Shown: positions 52,389-61,177 of the stretch, piece after piece
Layout: the number at the start of each line of letters is the position of its first letter
Numbering within the stretch: position 1 is the stretch's first letter
From: Geothrix fermentans DSM 14018
GTDB taxonomy: Bacteria; Acidobacteriota; Holophagae; Holophagales; Holophagaceae
Assembly (NCBI RefSeq): GCF_000428885.1
Contig: NZ_AUAU01000012.1
Location: 54,137-118,136 of the forward strand
Direction of reading: 5' to 3'
DNA length: 64,000 nucleotides
Translations under genes and position numbers: made by a program
Notes under the pieces: generated by a model
Database searches by the model: none
What the model saw: the letters and a program-made list of their open reading frames with translations, nothing else
Told to the model about the DNA's origin: nothing

Positions 52389-52738
52389 GATCACCATCCT
52401 GGTTCGATTGTCATATGGGTTCCCGATAATTGACCTTGCTCGGCTTGGCACAGCCTTTTCCAGACCTCCACGAATGACACAAAGGAGAAGAAAAGAAAGA
52501 GCACGAAGACAACCCAACGCGCCGGCGGGGTTCATCCGGGCCTGCGGCCCCCGGGCGCGCTGCGACCGGCTTTGCGGGCGGCGGCCCGAGCGGCCCCCGA
52601 GAGGCCGTTCTGGCCGCCGCCCGCAAAGGGATGACCCAGGTTGTGCCAGGGCCCATTCGTGGGCTTCCTGGGCCCGGAGGGCCTATTCGTGCCATTCGTG
52701 GTGGGCTTTTCGAGGTGGGACAGGCCGATGAGCAGCCA
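52389..52738. other. 350-bp spacer with nested inverted repeats, no gene seen
   Basis: A perfect 17-bp pair, CTTTGCGGGCGGCGGCC (52570-52586) and its complement (52612-52628), sits inside an outer set of CACGAATG/CATTCGTG words (52467-52475 and about 52650-52705). This again is the word-built palindrome pattern. No coding potential that I trust. Confidence 0.65.
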
Positions 52739-54220
52739 TCAGGGGGCCTCACTCGCCGCCTCGGCCCGCTTCTTGAGCGCCCGGATCATGCCGGGGAACA
52801 CGAAGAGGTGGAACGGCAGCATCGCGTACCAGTAGATCAGGCCGAGGACGCCGTGGGGCTCGAAGAAGGCCATCTGCTCCAGGCGCGAGCCCTCCCCCTC
52901 GGGGCGCACCGTGAACTGAAGCCAGGCGTTGCCGTCCAGCTTCATCTCGGAGCGGAGCCGCAGGAGGCGGTCCTCCTCCAGGGCCTCCACCCGCCAGAAG
53001 TCCACGGGATCGCCCACGCGGAGCTGCCGGGGATGCCGCCGCCCCCGGCGCATGCCCATGCCGCGGAAGACCCGGTCCAGCAGGCCCCGGATCTGCCACA
53101 GCCAGTTCCCGGCGGGCCAGCCGTTCTCGCCGCCCAGGGCGCAGAAGGTCTCGAACACGGCGCGGGGCGGGGCTTTGACGTGGCGGTGGTGGCGCTCCAG
53201 GAACATGCCCTCGTGGGAGCCGAGGACCGCCTCCTCCTGTTCCCGCGAGAGGCTCGTGGCCCAGGTGGTCTCCACGGCGTCCTCGTCCAGGCGCTGGAGG
53301 GCCAGGGCCAGGGCTTCCCTGTAGGCCATGGGCCGCACCCGGAAGACCTCCAGGGCGCGGGAATCGCGCACCACCACCTCCGTGGTCATGCCTTCGATCA
53401 GGGGCTTGGCCAGCACCAGGGGGATGGGCGTGACCATGTCCACCCACAGGGCCGACAGGATGGGCAGCGGCACGCGCATGGGGATGATGAAGCGGCGGAG
53501 GCCCCGGGCCTCGGCATAGCCCAGCATCATCTGCCGGTAGTTGAGGACGTCGCGGCCCCCGATCTCGAAGATGCCCGAGACGTCCGGGTGCTCCAGGGCC
53601 TCCGTGAGGTAGCCCAGCACGTTGCGCACCCCGATGGGCTGGCAGCGGGTGTTCACCCAGCGGGGGGTGATCATGACCGGCAGGCGCTCCGTCAGGTGGC
53701 GGATCATCTCGAAGCTGGCGCTGCCGCTGCCCACGATGACCGCGGCCCGGAACTCCAGCACCGGCACGCCGGTGGACGCCAGGGCCGCGCCCACCTCCTG
53801 GCGGCTGGCGAGGTGATCGCTCCGGTGGCCCTTGGGGTCCCCCAGCCCGCCCAGGTAGATGATGCGCTGCACGCCCGCCTTGGCGCAGGCCGCCGCGAAG
53901 ACCAGGGCGTGGCCCAGGTCCCGGTCGCGGAAGTCCGGCCGGTCCTCGGCCATGGCGTGGACCAGGTAGTAGGCCTGCGACACGCCCGCCAGGGCCGCGG
54001 CCAGGGAGGCCGGATCGCCCACGTCCCCCTTCACCGCCTCCACGCCGGGCCAGTTCCGCCCGGCGAGACGGTCGGGGTTGCGGGCCATGCAGCGCACCCG
54101 GCGGCCGGCGGCCAGGAGGCGGGGCACCAGCCGCCCGCCGATGTAGCCCGTGGCGCCGGTCACGAGGATCAGCGGCTTGCCGGGGTCCATCAGGCTGGCG
54201 CCTGTGGCCTGGGGGCTCAT
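52739..54220 (-). CDS. SDR-DUF2867 fusion (NAD(P)-binding epimerase-like) protein
   Basis: A 493-residue protein. The N-terminal Rossmann motif VTGATGYIGGRLVP binds NAD(P), and the atypical SDR domain runs to about 300. The C-terminal half (from about 320) is a DUF2867/SRPBCC-like domain (FYWRVEALEEDRLLRLRSEMK-type), a recurring fusion. Substrate unknown. It overlaps the Dph6-like gene upstream by four bases. Confidence 0.88.
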   Translation of the reverse strand: MSPQATGASLMDPGKPLILVTGATGYIGGRLVPRLLAAGRRVRCMARNPDRLAGRNWPGVEAVKGDVGDPASLAAALAGVSQAYYLVHAMAEDRPDFRDRDLGHALVFAAACAKAGVQRIIYLGGLGDPKGHRSDHLASRQEVGAALASTGVPVLEFRAAVIVGSGSASFEMIRHLTERLPVMITPRWVNTRCQPIGVRNVLGYLTEALEHPDVSGIFEIGGRDVLNYRQMMLGYAEARGLRRFIIPMRVPLPILSALWVDMVTPIPLVLAKPLIEGMTTEVVVRDSRALEVFRVRPMAYREALALALQRLDEDAVETTWATSLSREQEEAVLGSHEGMFLERHHRHVKAPPRAVFETFCALGGENGWPAGNWLWQIRGLLDRVFRGMGMRRGRRHPRQLRVGDPVDFWRVEALEEDRLLRLRSEMKLDGNAWLQFTVRPEGEGSRLEQMAFFEPHGVLGLIYWYAMLPFHLFVFPGMIRALKKRAEAASEAP

Positions 54221-54885
54221 GCGGGCACCAGGTCCGCGAAGACGAAGCCGTCGCGCGCCACCACCTCGCCCCGCCGCACGGGCACGGGGTGGTCGAACAT
54301 GGGGCCGTCCCAGGCGAAGGTGTGGAACTCGCCCCGCTCCCCGCAGGGATCCACGGCGGCCGGCAGGTCCGCCAGGAGCGCCGCGTCGAACTCCCGGCCG
54401 GCGAAGGAGGCGTCCAGGGCCCGGGGATCCACGCAGGTCAGGGTGGCCTTCAGGCCCGCCGCCGCCATGCGCCGGGCGAGGGCCGCCGTGTCCGGGTCCC
54501 AGATGGGGAAAAGGGGGGTCAGGCCCGTGCCCGCCAGCTTCTGGATGCGGTAGTCCCGCACGTCCTCCAGGAAGAGGTCGCCGAAGGCCATGGCCCCGAT
54601 GCCCTCCGCCACGGCCCGGGCGCAGGCCTGGGCCATGAGGGCCTCGTAGGCTTCGTTGGGACAGGGCCAGGGGAGGGGTACCTTCCAGAGGGGGAGCCCC
54701 GCCGCCTCGGCCTGGGCCTCCAGAAGCGCCTCCCGCACTCCATGCATCGCCACCCGCTCGAACGCCTCATTGGTGGTGGTGAGGAGGCCCACCACCTCCA
54801 CCTCCCCGGCCTGCCGGAGCGTGTGCAGCGCCCAGGCGGCGTCCTTGCCGCTGGACCAGCTCAGGAGGGCCTTCGTCCGTGTCAT
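54217..54885 (-). CDS. Diphthine-ammonia ligase-like (DUF71/Dph6) ATP pyrophosphatase
   Basis: A 222-residue PP-loop protein. LSWSSGKDAAWAL near 8-20 is the ATP-binding SGGxDS-type loop. GDLFLEDVRDYR and GEFHTFAWDGPMF are characteristic. Bacteria lack diphthamide, so the substrate is unknown. ATG 54885 is chosen. The gene leads the operon with the SDR-DUF2867 gene. Confidence 0.9.
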   Translation of the reverse strand: MTRTKALLSWSSGKDAAWALHTLRQAGEVEVVGLLTTTNEAFERVAMHGVREALLEAQAEAAGLPLWKVPLPWPCPNEAYEALMAQACARAVAEGIGAMAFGDLFLEDVRDYRIQKLAGTGLTPLFPIWDPDTAALARRMAAAGLKATLTCVDPRALDASFAGREFDAALLADLPAAVDPCGERGEFHTFAWDGPMFDHPVPVRRGEVVARDGFVFADLVPA

Positions 54886-54956
54886 GGGATCTCCGGATCC
54901 AAGTATGGGCCCTCGCAAATCCTGACGAATTTGGTAAACTTTCCTGGGAGCCTTCC

Positions 54957-55499
54957 ATGCCCAAGGTCATCAACATCGAGCCCACCCCCAACCCCGATGC
55001 CCTCAAGTTCCTGGTGCATCCGGCCATCCTGAAGGCCGGCTCCCGGTCCTTCAAGGACTTCGGCGCCGCGGTGGGCGATCCCCTGGGCTCGGCCCTCTTC
55101 GCCCTCGGCAAGGTCACCTCCGTGTTCTACATGGACCGGTTCGTGACGGTGAACAAGGAGCCGGCAGCGGACTGGAGCGACCTCATCGACCCCATCTGCG
55201 AGTCCATCGAGGACCTGAAGCTGCCGGAGACCGACACCGGCGACGGGACCCTGACGCCCGGCGGCGACGCGGACGCCACCCTGGAGCGCATCAACCACCT
55301 GCTGGACAGCCGCATCCGGCCCGGCCTGGCCGGGGACGGCGGCGGCCTGGAGGTCATCTCCTTCGACGGCCAGACCCTCCAGATCAGCTACCACGGCGCC
55401 TGCGGCTCCTGCCCCTCCTCCACCAGCGGCACCCTGCGCTACATCGAGGGATTGCTCCAAGAGGAGATCAGCCCCAGCATCCGCGTCGTGAGCTGGTAG
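54957..55499 (+). CDS. Nfu-type iron-sulfur cluster scaffold protein
   Basis: A 180-residue protein. The N-terminal Nfu_N domain (EPTPNPDALKFLV) precedes a NifU C-terminal domain with CGSCPSS (CxxC near 150). It delivers Fe-S clusters to target proteins. GGTAAACTTT lies 14 bases upstream of the ATG, a word also found upstream of the bacilliredoxin gene. Confidence 0.93.
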   Translation: MPKVINIEPTPNPDALKFLVHPAILKAGSRSFKDFGAAVGDPLGSALFALGKVTSVFYMDRFVTVNKEPAADWSDLIDPICESIEDLKLPETDTGDGTLTPGGDADATLERINHLLDSRIRPGLAGDGGGLEVISFDGQTLQISYHGACGSCPSSTSGTLRYIEGLLQEEISPSIRVVSW

Positions 55500-55569
55500 G
55501 AGCGCCCCATCTCGGCTCTTGCGTCCTGGGAAAAGTCCGGCACCCTAAGGGTACCTTCTGGAGACACGA

Positions 55570-56571
55570 GTGAGCCCTGGAAAGGCCGTCAAGCGACGCA
55601 GCGCCAAGGGAAACCACCTCGCCGCGCTGGCGGATCTGCTCAACGCCAGCCGGACGGACCCGGTGCGGCTCTTCGAGCATGGCCTGGCCCTGCTGGTGGA
55701 CCGCCTGGGCGTGGACCGCGCCATGCTCACCCGGGTTTCGGGGCTGGGCTACGAGGTCTTCTGGTGGGCCGTGGCCGACGGCGCCGACATGGCCGGGGTG
55801 TTCGAGGCGCCGGAGAAGGGGTTCTGCCCCTGGGTCATGGCCCATCCGGACCGTCCCCTCACCATCCGGGATGCCGCCCTGGAGGCCCGCTGGCGGAAGA
55901 GCGCCGGCTACCTGGAGCTGGGCATCCGGGCCTACTCGGGCGTCGCCCTCAAGGAAGGCGAGAACGTGGTCGGGACGCTCTGCGTGCAGCATCGCGCCCC
56001 AAAGGCCTTCGATCGCGGCGAGACGGAACTGATCCGCGCCATGGGCCAGCTCATGGCCCGCACCATGGAATCCGAGAGCATGAAGCAGGAGCTCCATGGC
56101 GCCCTGGAGGCCCTGGAACTCAGCGGCGCCATCGTGGAGGACAGCGCCCTCCAGAGCGCCCGCTCGGGCCTGCCCAACCGGCGCTACCTGGACATCTGGC
56201 TCCGGGCCTCGCTGTTCATGGCCCGGCGCCGCAAGGAGCCCATCGCCCTGGCCCTCTGGTCTCAGTCCATGGTCACGGGTACCCGCGGCCGGCTGGCCGC
56301 GGCGGCCTCCCACCTGCGCGGCGAGGATCTCCTCATCGAGTTGTCGACGGACCAGTACCTGCTGATCATGCCGCACACCAGCGAGGAAGGCGCGGAAGTC
56401 CTGTTGGCGCGGCTTCGCGGGATCCTCGGCGAACATCCCACCGGCGCCACGCTGTGGTTTCCGGGCGAGGACGACATGACCTTGAAGTCGGCTTTGACGC
56501 GCGCCGCCAAAGCCTTCACCGAGGCCAATCGCGAGGGCCTGGCCCTGTTCTGGAGCCGCCGGCAGGGCTGA
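55570..56571 (+). CDS. GAF domain with degenerate GGDEF domain
   Basis: A 333-residue protein starting at GTG 55570. A GAF domain covers about 20-170. The C-terminal part begins SGLPNRRYLDIWL, a GGDEF-type entry (LTGLPNRR), but the catalytic GGDEF position reads STDQY, so cyclase activity is unlikely. It may bind c-di-GMP or act as a sensor. Confidence 0.75.
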   Translation: MSPGKAVKRRSAKGNHLAALADLLNASRTDPVRLFEHGLALLVDRLGVDRAMLTRVSGLGYEVFWWAVADGADMAGVFEAPEKGFCPWVMAHPDRPLTIRDAALEARWRKSAGYLELGIRAYSGVALKEGENVVGTLCVQHRAPKAFDRGETELIRAMGQLMARTMESESMKQELHGALEALELSGAIVEDSALQSARSGLPNRRYLDIWLRASLFMARRRKEPIALALWSQSMVTGTRGRLAAAASHLRGEDLLIELSTDQYLLIMPHTSEEGAEVLLARLRGILGEHPTGATLWFPGEDDMTLKSALTRAAKAFTEANREGLALFWSRRQG

Positions 56572-56662
56572 CCCGCAGCCTGCCCGCTGGCCCGTCCGGC
56601 AGGTCCATGGGAAGATGGAAGGCTCTGGCACAGCCGGTGGGAACCCGGCCTCGTGGAGGTGG

Positions 56663-58726
56663 ATGTTGGACACTCCGACCCTGGTAAAAGCGGCCTGGAA
56701 TCCGCTGGAGGGCGATGCCGCCCCCAGCCGCGACGAGCTGCGCCACTGGTATGAACTGATGCACCTCGGACGGCTGCTGGACAGCAAGGCCCCGAACTAC
56801 CTCAAACAGGCCATCGGCTGGTCCTACCACGCGCCTTGCGCCGGCCACGACGGCATCCAGCTGGCCGCGGGCCTGGCCTTCCGCGCCGGCCAGGACTTCC
56901 TCTTCCCCTACTACCGCGACATGATGACCTGCCTCGCCGCGGGTCTCAGCGCCGAGGAGATCCTGCTCAACGGCATCTCCAAGGCCACGGACGTCGCCAG
57001 CGGCGGGCGCCACATGAGCAACCACTTCGCGAAGCCGTCCATCGGCATCCAGAACGTGTCCAGCCTCACGGGCAACCACACCCAGCACGCCGTGGGCTTG
57101 GCGCGCGCGGTGAAGTACTACCAGCGGGACGCCATCGTGTTCTGCAGCCAGGGCGAGTCATCCCTGTCCGAGGGCTACTGCTCCGAGAGCATCAACGGTG
57201 CCGACCGTGAGCAGCTGCCCGTGGTCTTCGTCGTCCAGGACAACGGCTACGGCATCTCCGTGCCCAAGCACGACCAGAGCGCGAACGACTACATCTGCGA
57301 CAACTTCAGCGGCTACTCCAACCTGAAGATCATCAAGTGCGACGGGCTGGACCTCCTGGATTCCATGCGTGCCGTGGCGGAGGCCGTCGCCTACATCCGC
57401 ACGGGCCAGGGCCCGGCCATGGTCTACGCCATGTGCGTGCGCATCGGCAGCCACTCCAACTCCGACCGCCACGAGCTCTACCGGGACGACGCCGAGCGGG
57501 CCGAGGCCAAGGCCAAGGATCCCCTGCCCCGCTTCCGCGCCTATTGTCTGGCCCACGGCCTGACCGAAGAGGAGCTCACGGGCATCGAGGCGGCGAACCA
57601 GGCCCACTACCTGGCGGCCCACGACCAGGCCATGGCCGCGCCGAACCCAGATCCCGCCACCATCCACGACTTTGTCATCCCCGAGGGCTGGGTCTCCGCC
57701 CAGTTCCCGGACGGCACCCACCACGCCGAAGGCACGCCCGTCAGCGTGATCACCGCCCTCAACCAGACCCTCAAGGAAGAGTTCCGCGCGAACCCCGACA
57801 CCTTCATCTGGGGCCAGGACATGGCCAACAAGGAGAAGGGCGGCATCTTCAACGTGTCGAAGGGGATGCAGCAGGAGTTCGGCGAGAAGCGGGTGTTCAA
57901 CGCTCCCATCGCCGAGGACTTCATCGTCGGCACCGCCAACGGCTTCTCCCGGCTGGACGACAAGATCCGCGTCGTGGTCGAGGGTGCCGAGTTCGCCGAC
58001 TACATCTGGCCCGCCGCCGAGCAGATCGTGGAGTGCAGCCACGACTACTGGCGCAGCAACGGCCAGTTCGCGCCCAATGTCACCATCCGCCTGGCTTCCG
58101 GCGGCTACATCGGCGGCGGCCTCTACCACTCGCAGAACGTCGAGGGCTGGCTCACCACCCTGCCCGGCATCCGCGTGGTGGTGCCCGCCTTCGCGGATGA
58201 CGCCGCGGGCCTGCTGCGCACCGCGCTGCGCAGCCGCGGCACCACCCTCTACCTCGAGCCGAAGTTCCTCTACAACGCGAAGATGGCCCAGGCCGTGGTG
58301 CCGCCGGACTTCGCCGTGCCCTTCGGCAAGGCCCGCGTCCGCCGCGAGGGCACGGACCTCACCATCCTCGCCTACGGCACGCCGGTGCACTTCGCCCTGG
58401 AAGCCGCCGCCAAGCTGGAGAAGGAGGGCAAGTCCGCCGAGGTGATCGACCTCCGCAGCCTCAGCCCCCTGGATACCGGCGCCATCATCAAGTCCGTGAA
58501 GAAGACCCACCGCGTGCTCATCGCCCACGAGGACAAGGTCTTCGGCGGCTTCGGTGGCGAGCTGGCGGCCATCTGCGCCAGCGAGTGCTTCGTCTGGCTG
58601 GACGCCCCCGTGGAGCGCGTGGGCTCCGAGTTCACGCCCGTGGGCTTCAACCGCATCCTCGAGCGCGCCATCCTCCCCAACGCCGACAAGGTGCTGGCCG
58701 CCGCGCGCAAGGTGCTGGCCTTCTAA
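56663..58726 (+). CDS. Fused 2-oxoacid dehydrogenase E1 (alpha-beta) protein
   Basis: A 687-residue protein with an alpha half (about 1-340) and a transketolase-like beta half (about 365-687) in one chain. The ThDP motif is QGESSLSEGY...QDNGYGIS, where the usual GDG is replaced; related fused enzymes share this. It would decarboxylate a branched-chain or similar 2-oxoacid as E1 of a dehydrogenase complex. No E2 or E3 gene lies next to it. ATG 56663 has TGGAGG upstream. Confidence 0.9.
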   Translation: MLDTPTLVKAAWNPLEGDAAPSRDELRHWYELMHLGRLLDSKAPNYLKQAIGWSYHAPCAGHDGIQLAAGLAFRAGQDFLFPYYRDMMTCLAAGLSAEEILLNGISKATDVASGGRHMSNHFAKPSIGIQNVSSLTGNHTQHAVGLARAVKYYQRDAIVFCSQGESSLSEGYCSESINGADREQLPVVFVVQDNGYGISVPKHDQSANDYICDNFSGYSNLKIIKCDGLDLLDSMRAVAEAVAYIRTGQGPAMVYAMCVRIGSHSNSDRHELYRDDAERAEAKAKDPLPRFRAYCLAHGLTEEELTGIEAANQAHYLAAHDQAMAAPNPDPATIHDFVIPEGWVSAQFPDGTHHAEGTPVSVITALNQTLKEEFRANPDTFIWGQDMANKEKGGIFNVSKGMQQEFGEKRVFNAPIAEDFIVGTANGFSRLDDKIRVVVEGAEFADYIWPAAEQIVECSHDYWRSNGQFAPNVTIRLASGGYIGGGLYHSQNVEGWLTTLPGIRVVVPAFADDAAGLLRTALRSRGTTLYLEPKFLYNAKMAQAVVPPDFAVPFGKARVRREGTDLTILAYGTPVHFALEAAAKLEKEGKSAEVIDLRSLSPLDTGAIIKSVKKTHRVLIAHEDKVFGGFGGELAAICASECFVWLDAPVERVGSEFTPVGFNRILERAILPNADKVLAAARKVLAF

Positions 58727-58742
58727 CCAATCCACCACGGAG

Positions 58743-58840
58743 ACACGGAGGGCACAGAGGAATCACTGAGAAGACGGCAGACCGTATTCCTCCGTGTGCT
58801 TTTCTCAGTGACCTCCGTGTCTCCGTGGTGAATACTTCCC
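58743..58840. repeat. Intergenic inverted repeat (CACCACGGAGACACGGAGG type)
   Basis: The 19-bp outer arms 58743-58761 and 58822-58840 are perfectly complementary, and an inner CACTGAGAA/TTCTCAGTG pair extends the structure. It lies between the E1 and MBL-fold genes. The word GAGACACGG recurs within the arm. Confidence 0.92.
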
Positions 58841-58853
58841 CTCCGAGGTCTCC

Positions 58854-59708
58854 ATGCAATTCGGTCCCTGGGATGTCCAGATCGTCAGCGGCGGCACCTT
58901 CCGGCTGGATGGCGGCGCCATGTTCGGCACGGTGCCCAAAGTCGTGTGGAACAAGCTCTACCCTGCCGACGAGGAGAACCAGATCCTCATGGCCACCAAC
59001 TGCCTGCTGATCCGCGGCGAGGCGGGCGGGAAGCAGCACGTCATCCTCGTGGACAACGGCAACGGCGACAAGGAGACCGATGACTTCATGGCCCGCTTCA
59101 AGTTCGAGGGCCGGGGCGTGCTGGACGCCAACCTCGCGAAGCACGGCGTGAAGCCCGGGGACATCACCCTCTGCATCCTCACCCACCTGCACTTCGACCA
59201 TGCGGGTGGCAGCACGCGCCTGGGCGCCGACGGCAAGCCCGTGCCCAGCTTCCCCAACGCCCGCTACGTGGTGCAAGCCAAGGATCTCGCCGACGCCAGG
59301 CACCCCCACCTGCGCGTGAAGGCCAGCTACCTGCCCCAGAACTGGGAGCCCCTGGAGGCCGCGGGTCTGCTGGAGACCGTGGACGGCATCGCGGAGATCC
59401 TGCCCGGCATCTCCGTGCGCCCCGCGCCGGGCCACATCGAAGGCCTCCAGAACGTCATCGTGGAGGGCGGCGGGAAGCGCCTGGTCTACCTGGCGGACCT
59501 CATCCCCACGGCCCGCCACATCCAGCCCGCCTGGTGCATGGGCTACGACCTGGACGTGGTCACGTGCGTGAACGAGCGGCAGAAGCTCCTGGACGAGGTC
59601 ACCGGCACGGATACGGTCTGCGTCTTCGAGCACGACCCCGAGTTCCCCGCCGGCACCGTCAGCCGCGACGCCAAGGGGAAGTACGCCGTGGCGCCGGTGG
59701 CCCTCTAG
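58854..59708 (+). CDS. MBL-fold metallo-hydrolase
   Basis: A 284-residue protein. The metal site THLHFDHAGG (HxHxDH) lies near residue 104-110, and later GHIEGLQN and FEHDPEFP supply further ligands. Substrate unknown; AHL lactonases and related hydrolases share this layout. The TAG stop is the first three bases of the element at 59706-59975. Confidence 0.9.
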   Translation: MQFGPWDVQIVSGGTFRLDGGAMFGTVPKVVWNKLYPADEENQILMATNCLLIRGEAGGKQHVILVDNGNGDKETDDFMARFKFEGRGVLDANLAKHGVKPGDITLCILTHLHFDHAGGSTRLGADGKPVPSFPNARYVVQAKDLADARHPHLRVKASYLPQNWEPLEAAGLLETVDGIAEILPGISVRPAPGHIEGLQNVIVEGGGKRLVYLADLIPTARHIQPAWCMGYDLDVVTCVNERQKLLDEVTGTDTVCVFEHDPEFPAGTVSRDAKGKYAVAPVAL

Positions 59709-59975
59709 GGTCTGTTTTCAAATTCCACGGCACCGCGACGAAGGCCATCCGGGATGCACCGCAAGGAAGGGCCCGCAGGGCGATGTGGTTCATCGTTCAA
59801 GGGCCTTGACGCCGCGGGGCGCCCGGATGGCCCCGTCCCGAAGGGCTGGGTGGGCAGCCATCGCGATGCGGCGTCAGGCTCCTCGACCTTGGGCCCACCA
59901 AGGCCTTCGTCGCCGTCCTTGCCTCGCTCGGCTGCCCGCCCAGCGCGGCGTTGCGGAATTTGAAAACAGACCCTA
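59706..59975. mobile_element. 270-bp inverted-repeat element with TA-flanked termini
   Basis: The outermost 21 bases at each end (59706-59726 and 59955-59975) are perfect inverted repeats starting TAGGGTCTGTTTTC. Inner pairs include GCGACGAAGGCC (59735-59746) with 59902-59913, and GACGCCGC (59808-59815) with 59868-59875, so the whole interior can fold. TA at both tips could be a target duplication, as in MITE-like elements. The stop codons of both flanking convergent genes are made by the element's ends. No transposase is encoded. Confidence 0.75.
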
Positions 59976-61079
59976 AGCTCTGGCGGCCGCCACGGCCTCC
60001 TCCCACAGGGCCACCACGCGCTCGGTCGAGTAGCGCTGGACCACCTCCGCCGCCTTCGCGCCCAGGCGCCGCCGCGCCTCCGGGTCGCTCATCAGGCGGG
60101 CCAGGGCCGCCGCCATGGCCTGCGGATCCTCGGCGGGCACCAGCAGCCCGTTGACGCCGTCCTGGATGATGTCCCGGGCCGCGCCCCCGAAGTCCGTGCT
60201 GACCACCGGAAGGCCGCAGGCCATGGCCTCCACCAGGGCGTTGGGGAAGCCCTCGGCCCGGGAGGACAGGACGTAGAGGTCCGCGCCGCGGAGCACCTGG
60301 TAGGGATCGCCCGTGAGGCCCCGGAAGCGCACCGCCTCCCCCAGGCCCAGCTCTCCCGCCAGCCGGACCAGGGACGCCTGCTCGGGACCGTCGCCCCAGA
60401 TGTCCAGGGTCCAGCCGGGCGCTTCCGCGAGGGCCGCCTGGAAGGCCGGCAGGAGGAGGTCGAAGCCCTTGACGGGGTGGAGGCGCCCCAAGGCCACCAC
60501 GCGCCGGGCCCCCCCGCCGCTCCGCGGCCCCGGAGGCGGCGGCGCCGGCACGGGGTTGGGGATCACCCGGCCCCTGGCGCGGACCTTGGGGGGGAACCAG
60601 GCCAGGACCGCCTGGGACTGGAAGACGGCCACGCTGGCCAGGGGGTAGGTGAGGTCCCGCAGCAGGCCCCAGACGGGCCCCAGGGAGCGGCGGGAGGGAT
60701 CCGTGCGCTCGGAGATGACCACGGGGATGCCGAGGCCGCGCGTGGCGAGGACCGCCAGGATGTTCCCCCCGTCGATGAAGGAGACGACCACGTCCGGCGC
60801 GGCCTCCGCGATGGCCCGCCGGATCGTCCGCACGCGGCGGACGTTGTTGAGGATCCCCGAGAGGAGGCCCGCGCTGTCGCGCAGCAGGTCCAGGGGGCGG
60901 ACCGCCACGGAGGGAGCCAGGGGATAGAAGGGCTTCTGGTCCGGCCGCTCCATGGTGAGCACGACGATCTCCCACCCCTTGGCGGCCCAGGTGTTGGCGA
61001 GGAGGGTCAGCACCCGCTCGGCCCCCGCGGCCCGCAACCCCCAGATGAAGAAGCAGACCTTCACACCACCCCCCGGCAT
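59973..61079 (-). CDS. Family 4 glycosyltransferase
   Basis: A 368-residue GT-B protein. VKVCFFIWGLRAAGAERVLTLLA is the N-terminal GT4 start, and SRAEGFPNALVEAMACGLPVV carries the EX7E motif in the sugar-nucleotide domain. VALGRLHPVKGFDLLLPAF is the linker motif. It probably builds surface polysaccharide. Its TAG stop overlaps the element at 59706-59975. Confidence 0.92.
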   Translation of the reverse strand: MPGGGVKVCFFIWGLRAAGAERVLTLLANTWAAKGWEIVVLTMERPDQKPFYPLAPSVAVRPLDLLRDSAGLLSGILNNVRRVRTIRRAIAEAAPDVVVSFIDGGNILAVLATRGLGIPVVISERTDPSRRSLGPVWGLLRDLTYPLASVAVFQSQAVLAWFPPKVRARGRVIPNPVPAPPPPGPRSGGGARRVVALGRLHPVKGFDLLLPAFQAALAEAPGWTLDIWGDGPEQASLVRLAGELGLGEAVRFRGLTGDPYQVLRGADLYVLSSRAEGFPNALVEAMACGLPVVSTDFGGAARDIIQDGVNGLLVPAEDPQAMAAALARLMSDPEARRRLGAKAAEVVQRYSTERVVALWEEAVAAARA

Positions 61080-61138
61080 GTGGCTGTTCGAGGCTGGGTG
61101 TCACTTGGATTAATCATGGATGACATCATAATGCATGA

Positions 61139-61144
61139 TATAAT
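61139..61144 (+). promoter_or_regulatory. Possible -10 element of the FemAB-like gene
   Basis: TATAAT in a conspicuously AT-rich 98-bp spacer between divergent genes. No convincing -35 is visible at 16-18 bp. Short ATCATG/CATGAT palindromes nearby may be regulator sites. Confidence 0.3.
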
Positions 61145-61177
61145 TTACCGGTATCTTCCCGCCTGAAAGGTCCGCCC

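Noticed and set aside
51597..52433. A forward gene over the inositol monophosphatase
   Set aside because: The reverse strand carries all family motifs; the forward frame is a shadow.
59706..59975. Small proteins on either strand of the inverted-repeat element
   Set aside because: Frames of about 60-90 codons are open on both strands, but they lack ribosome binding sites and follow the element's palindromic structure.
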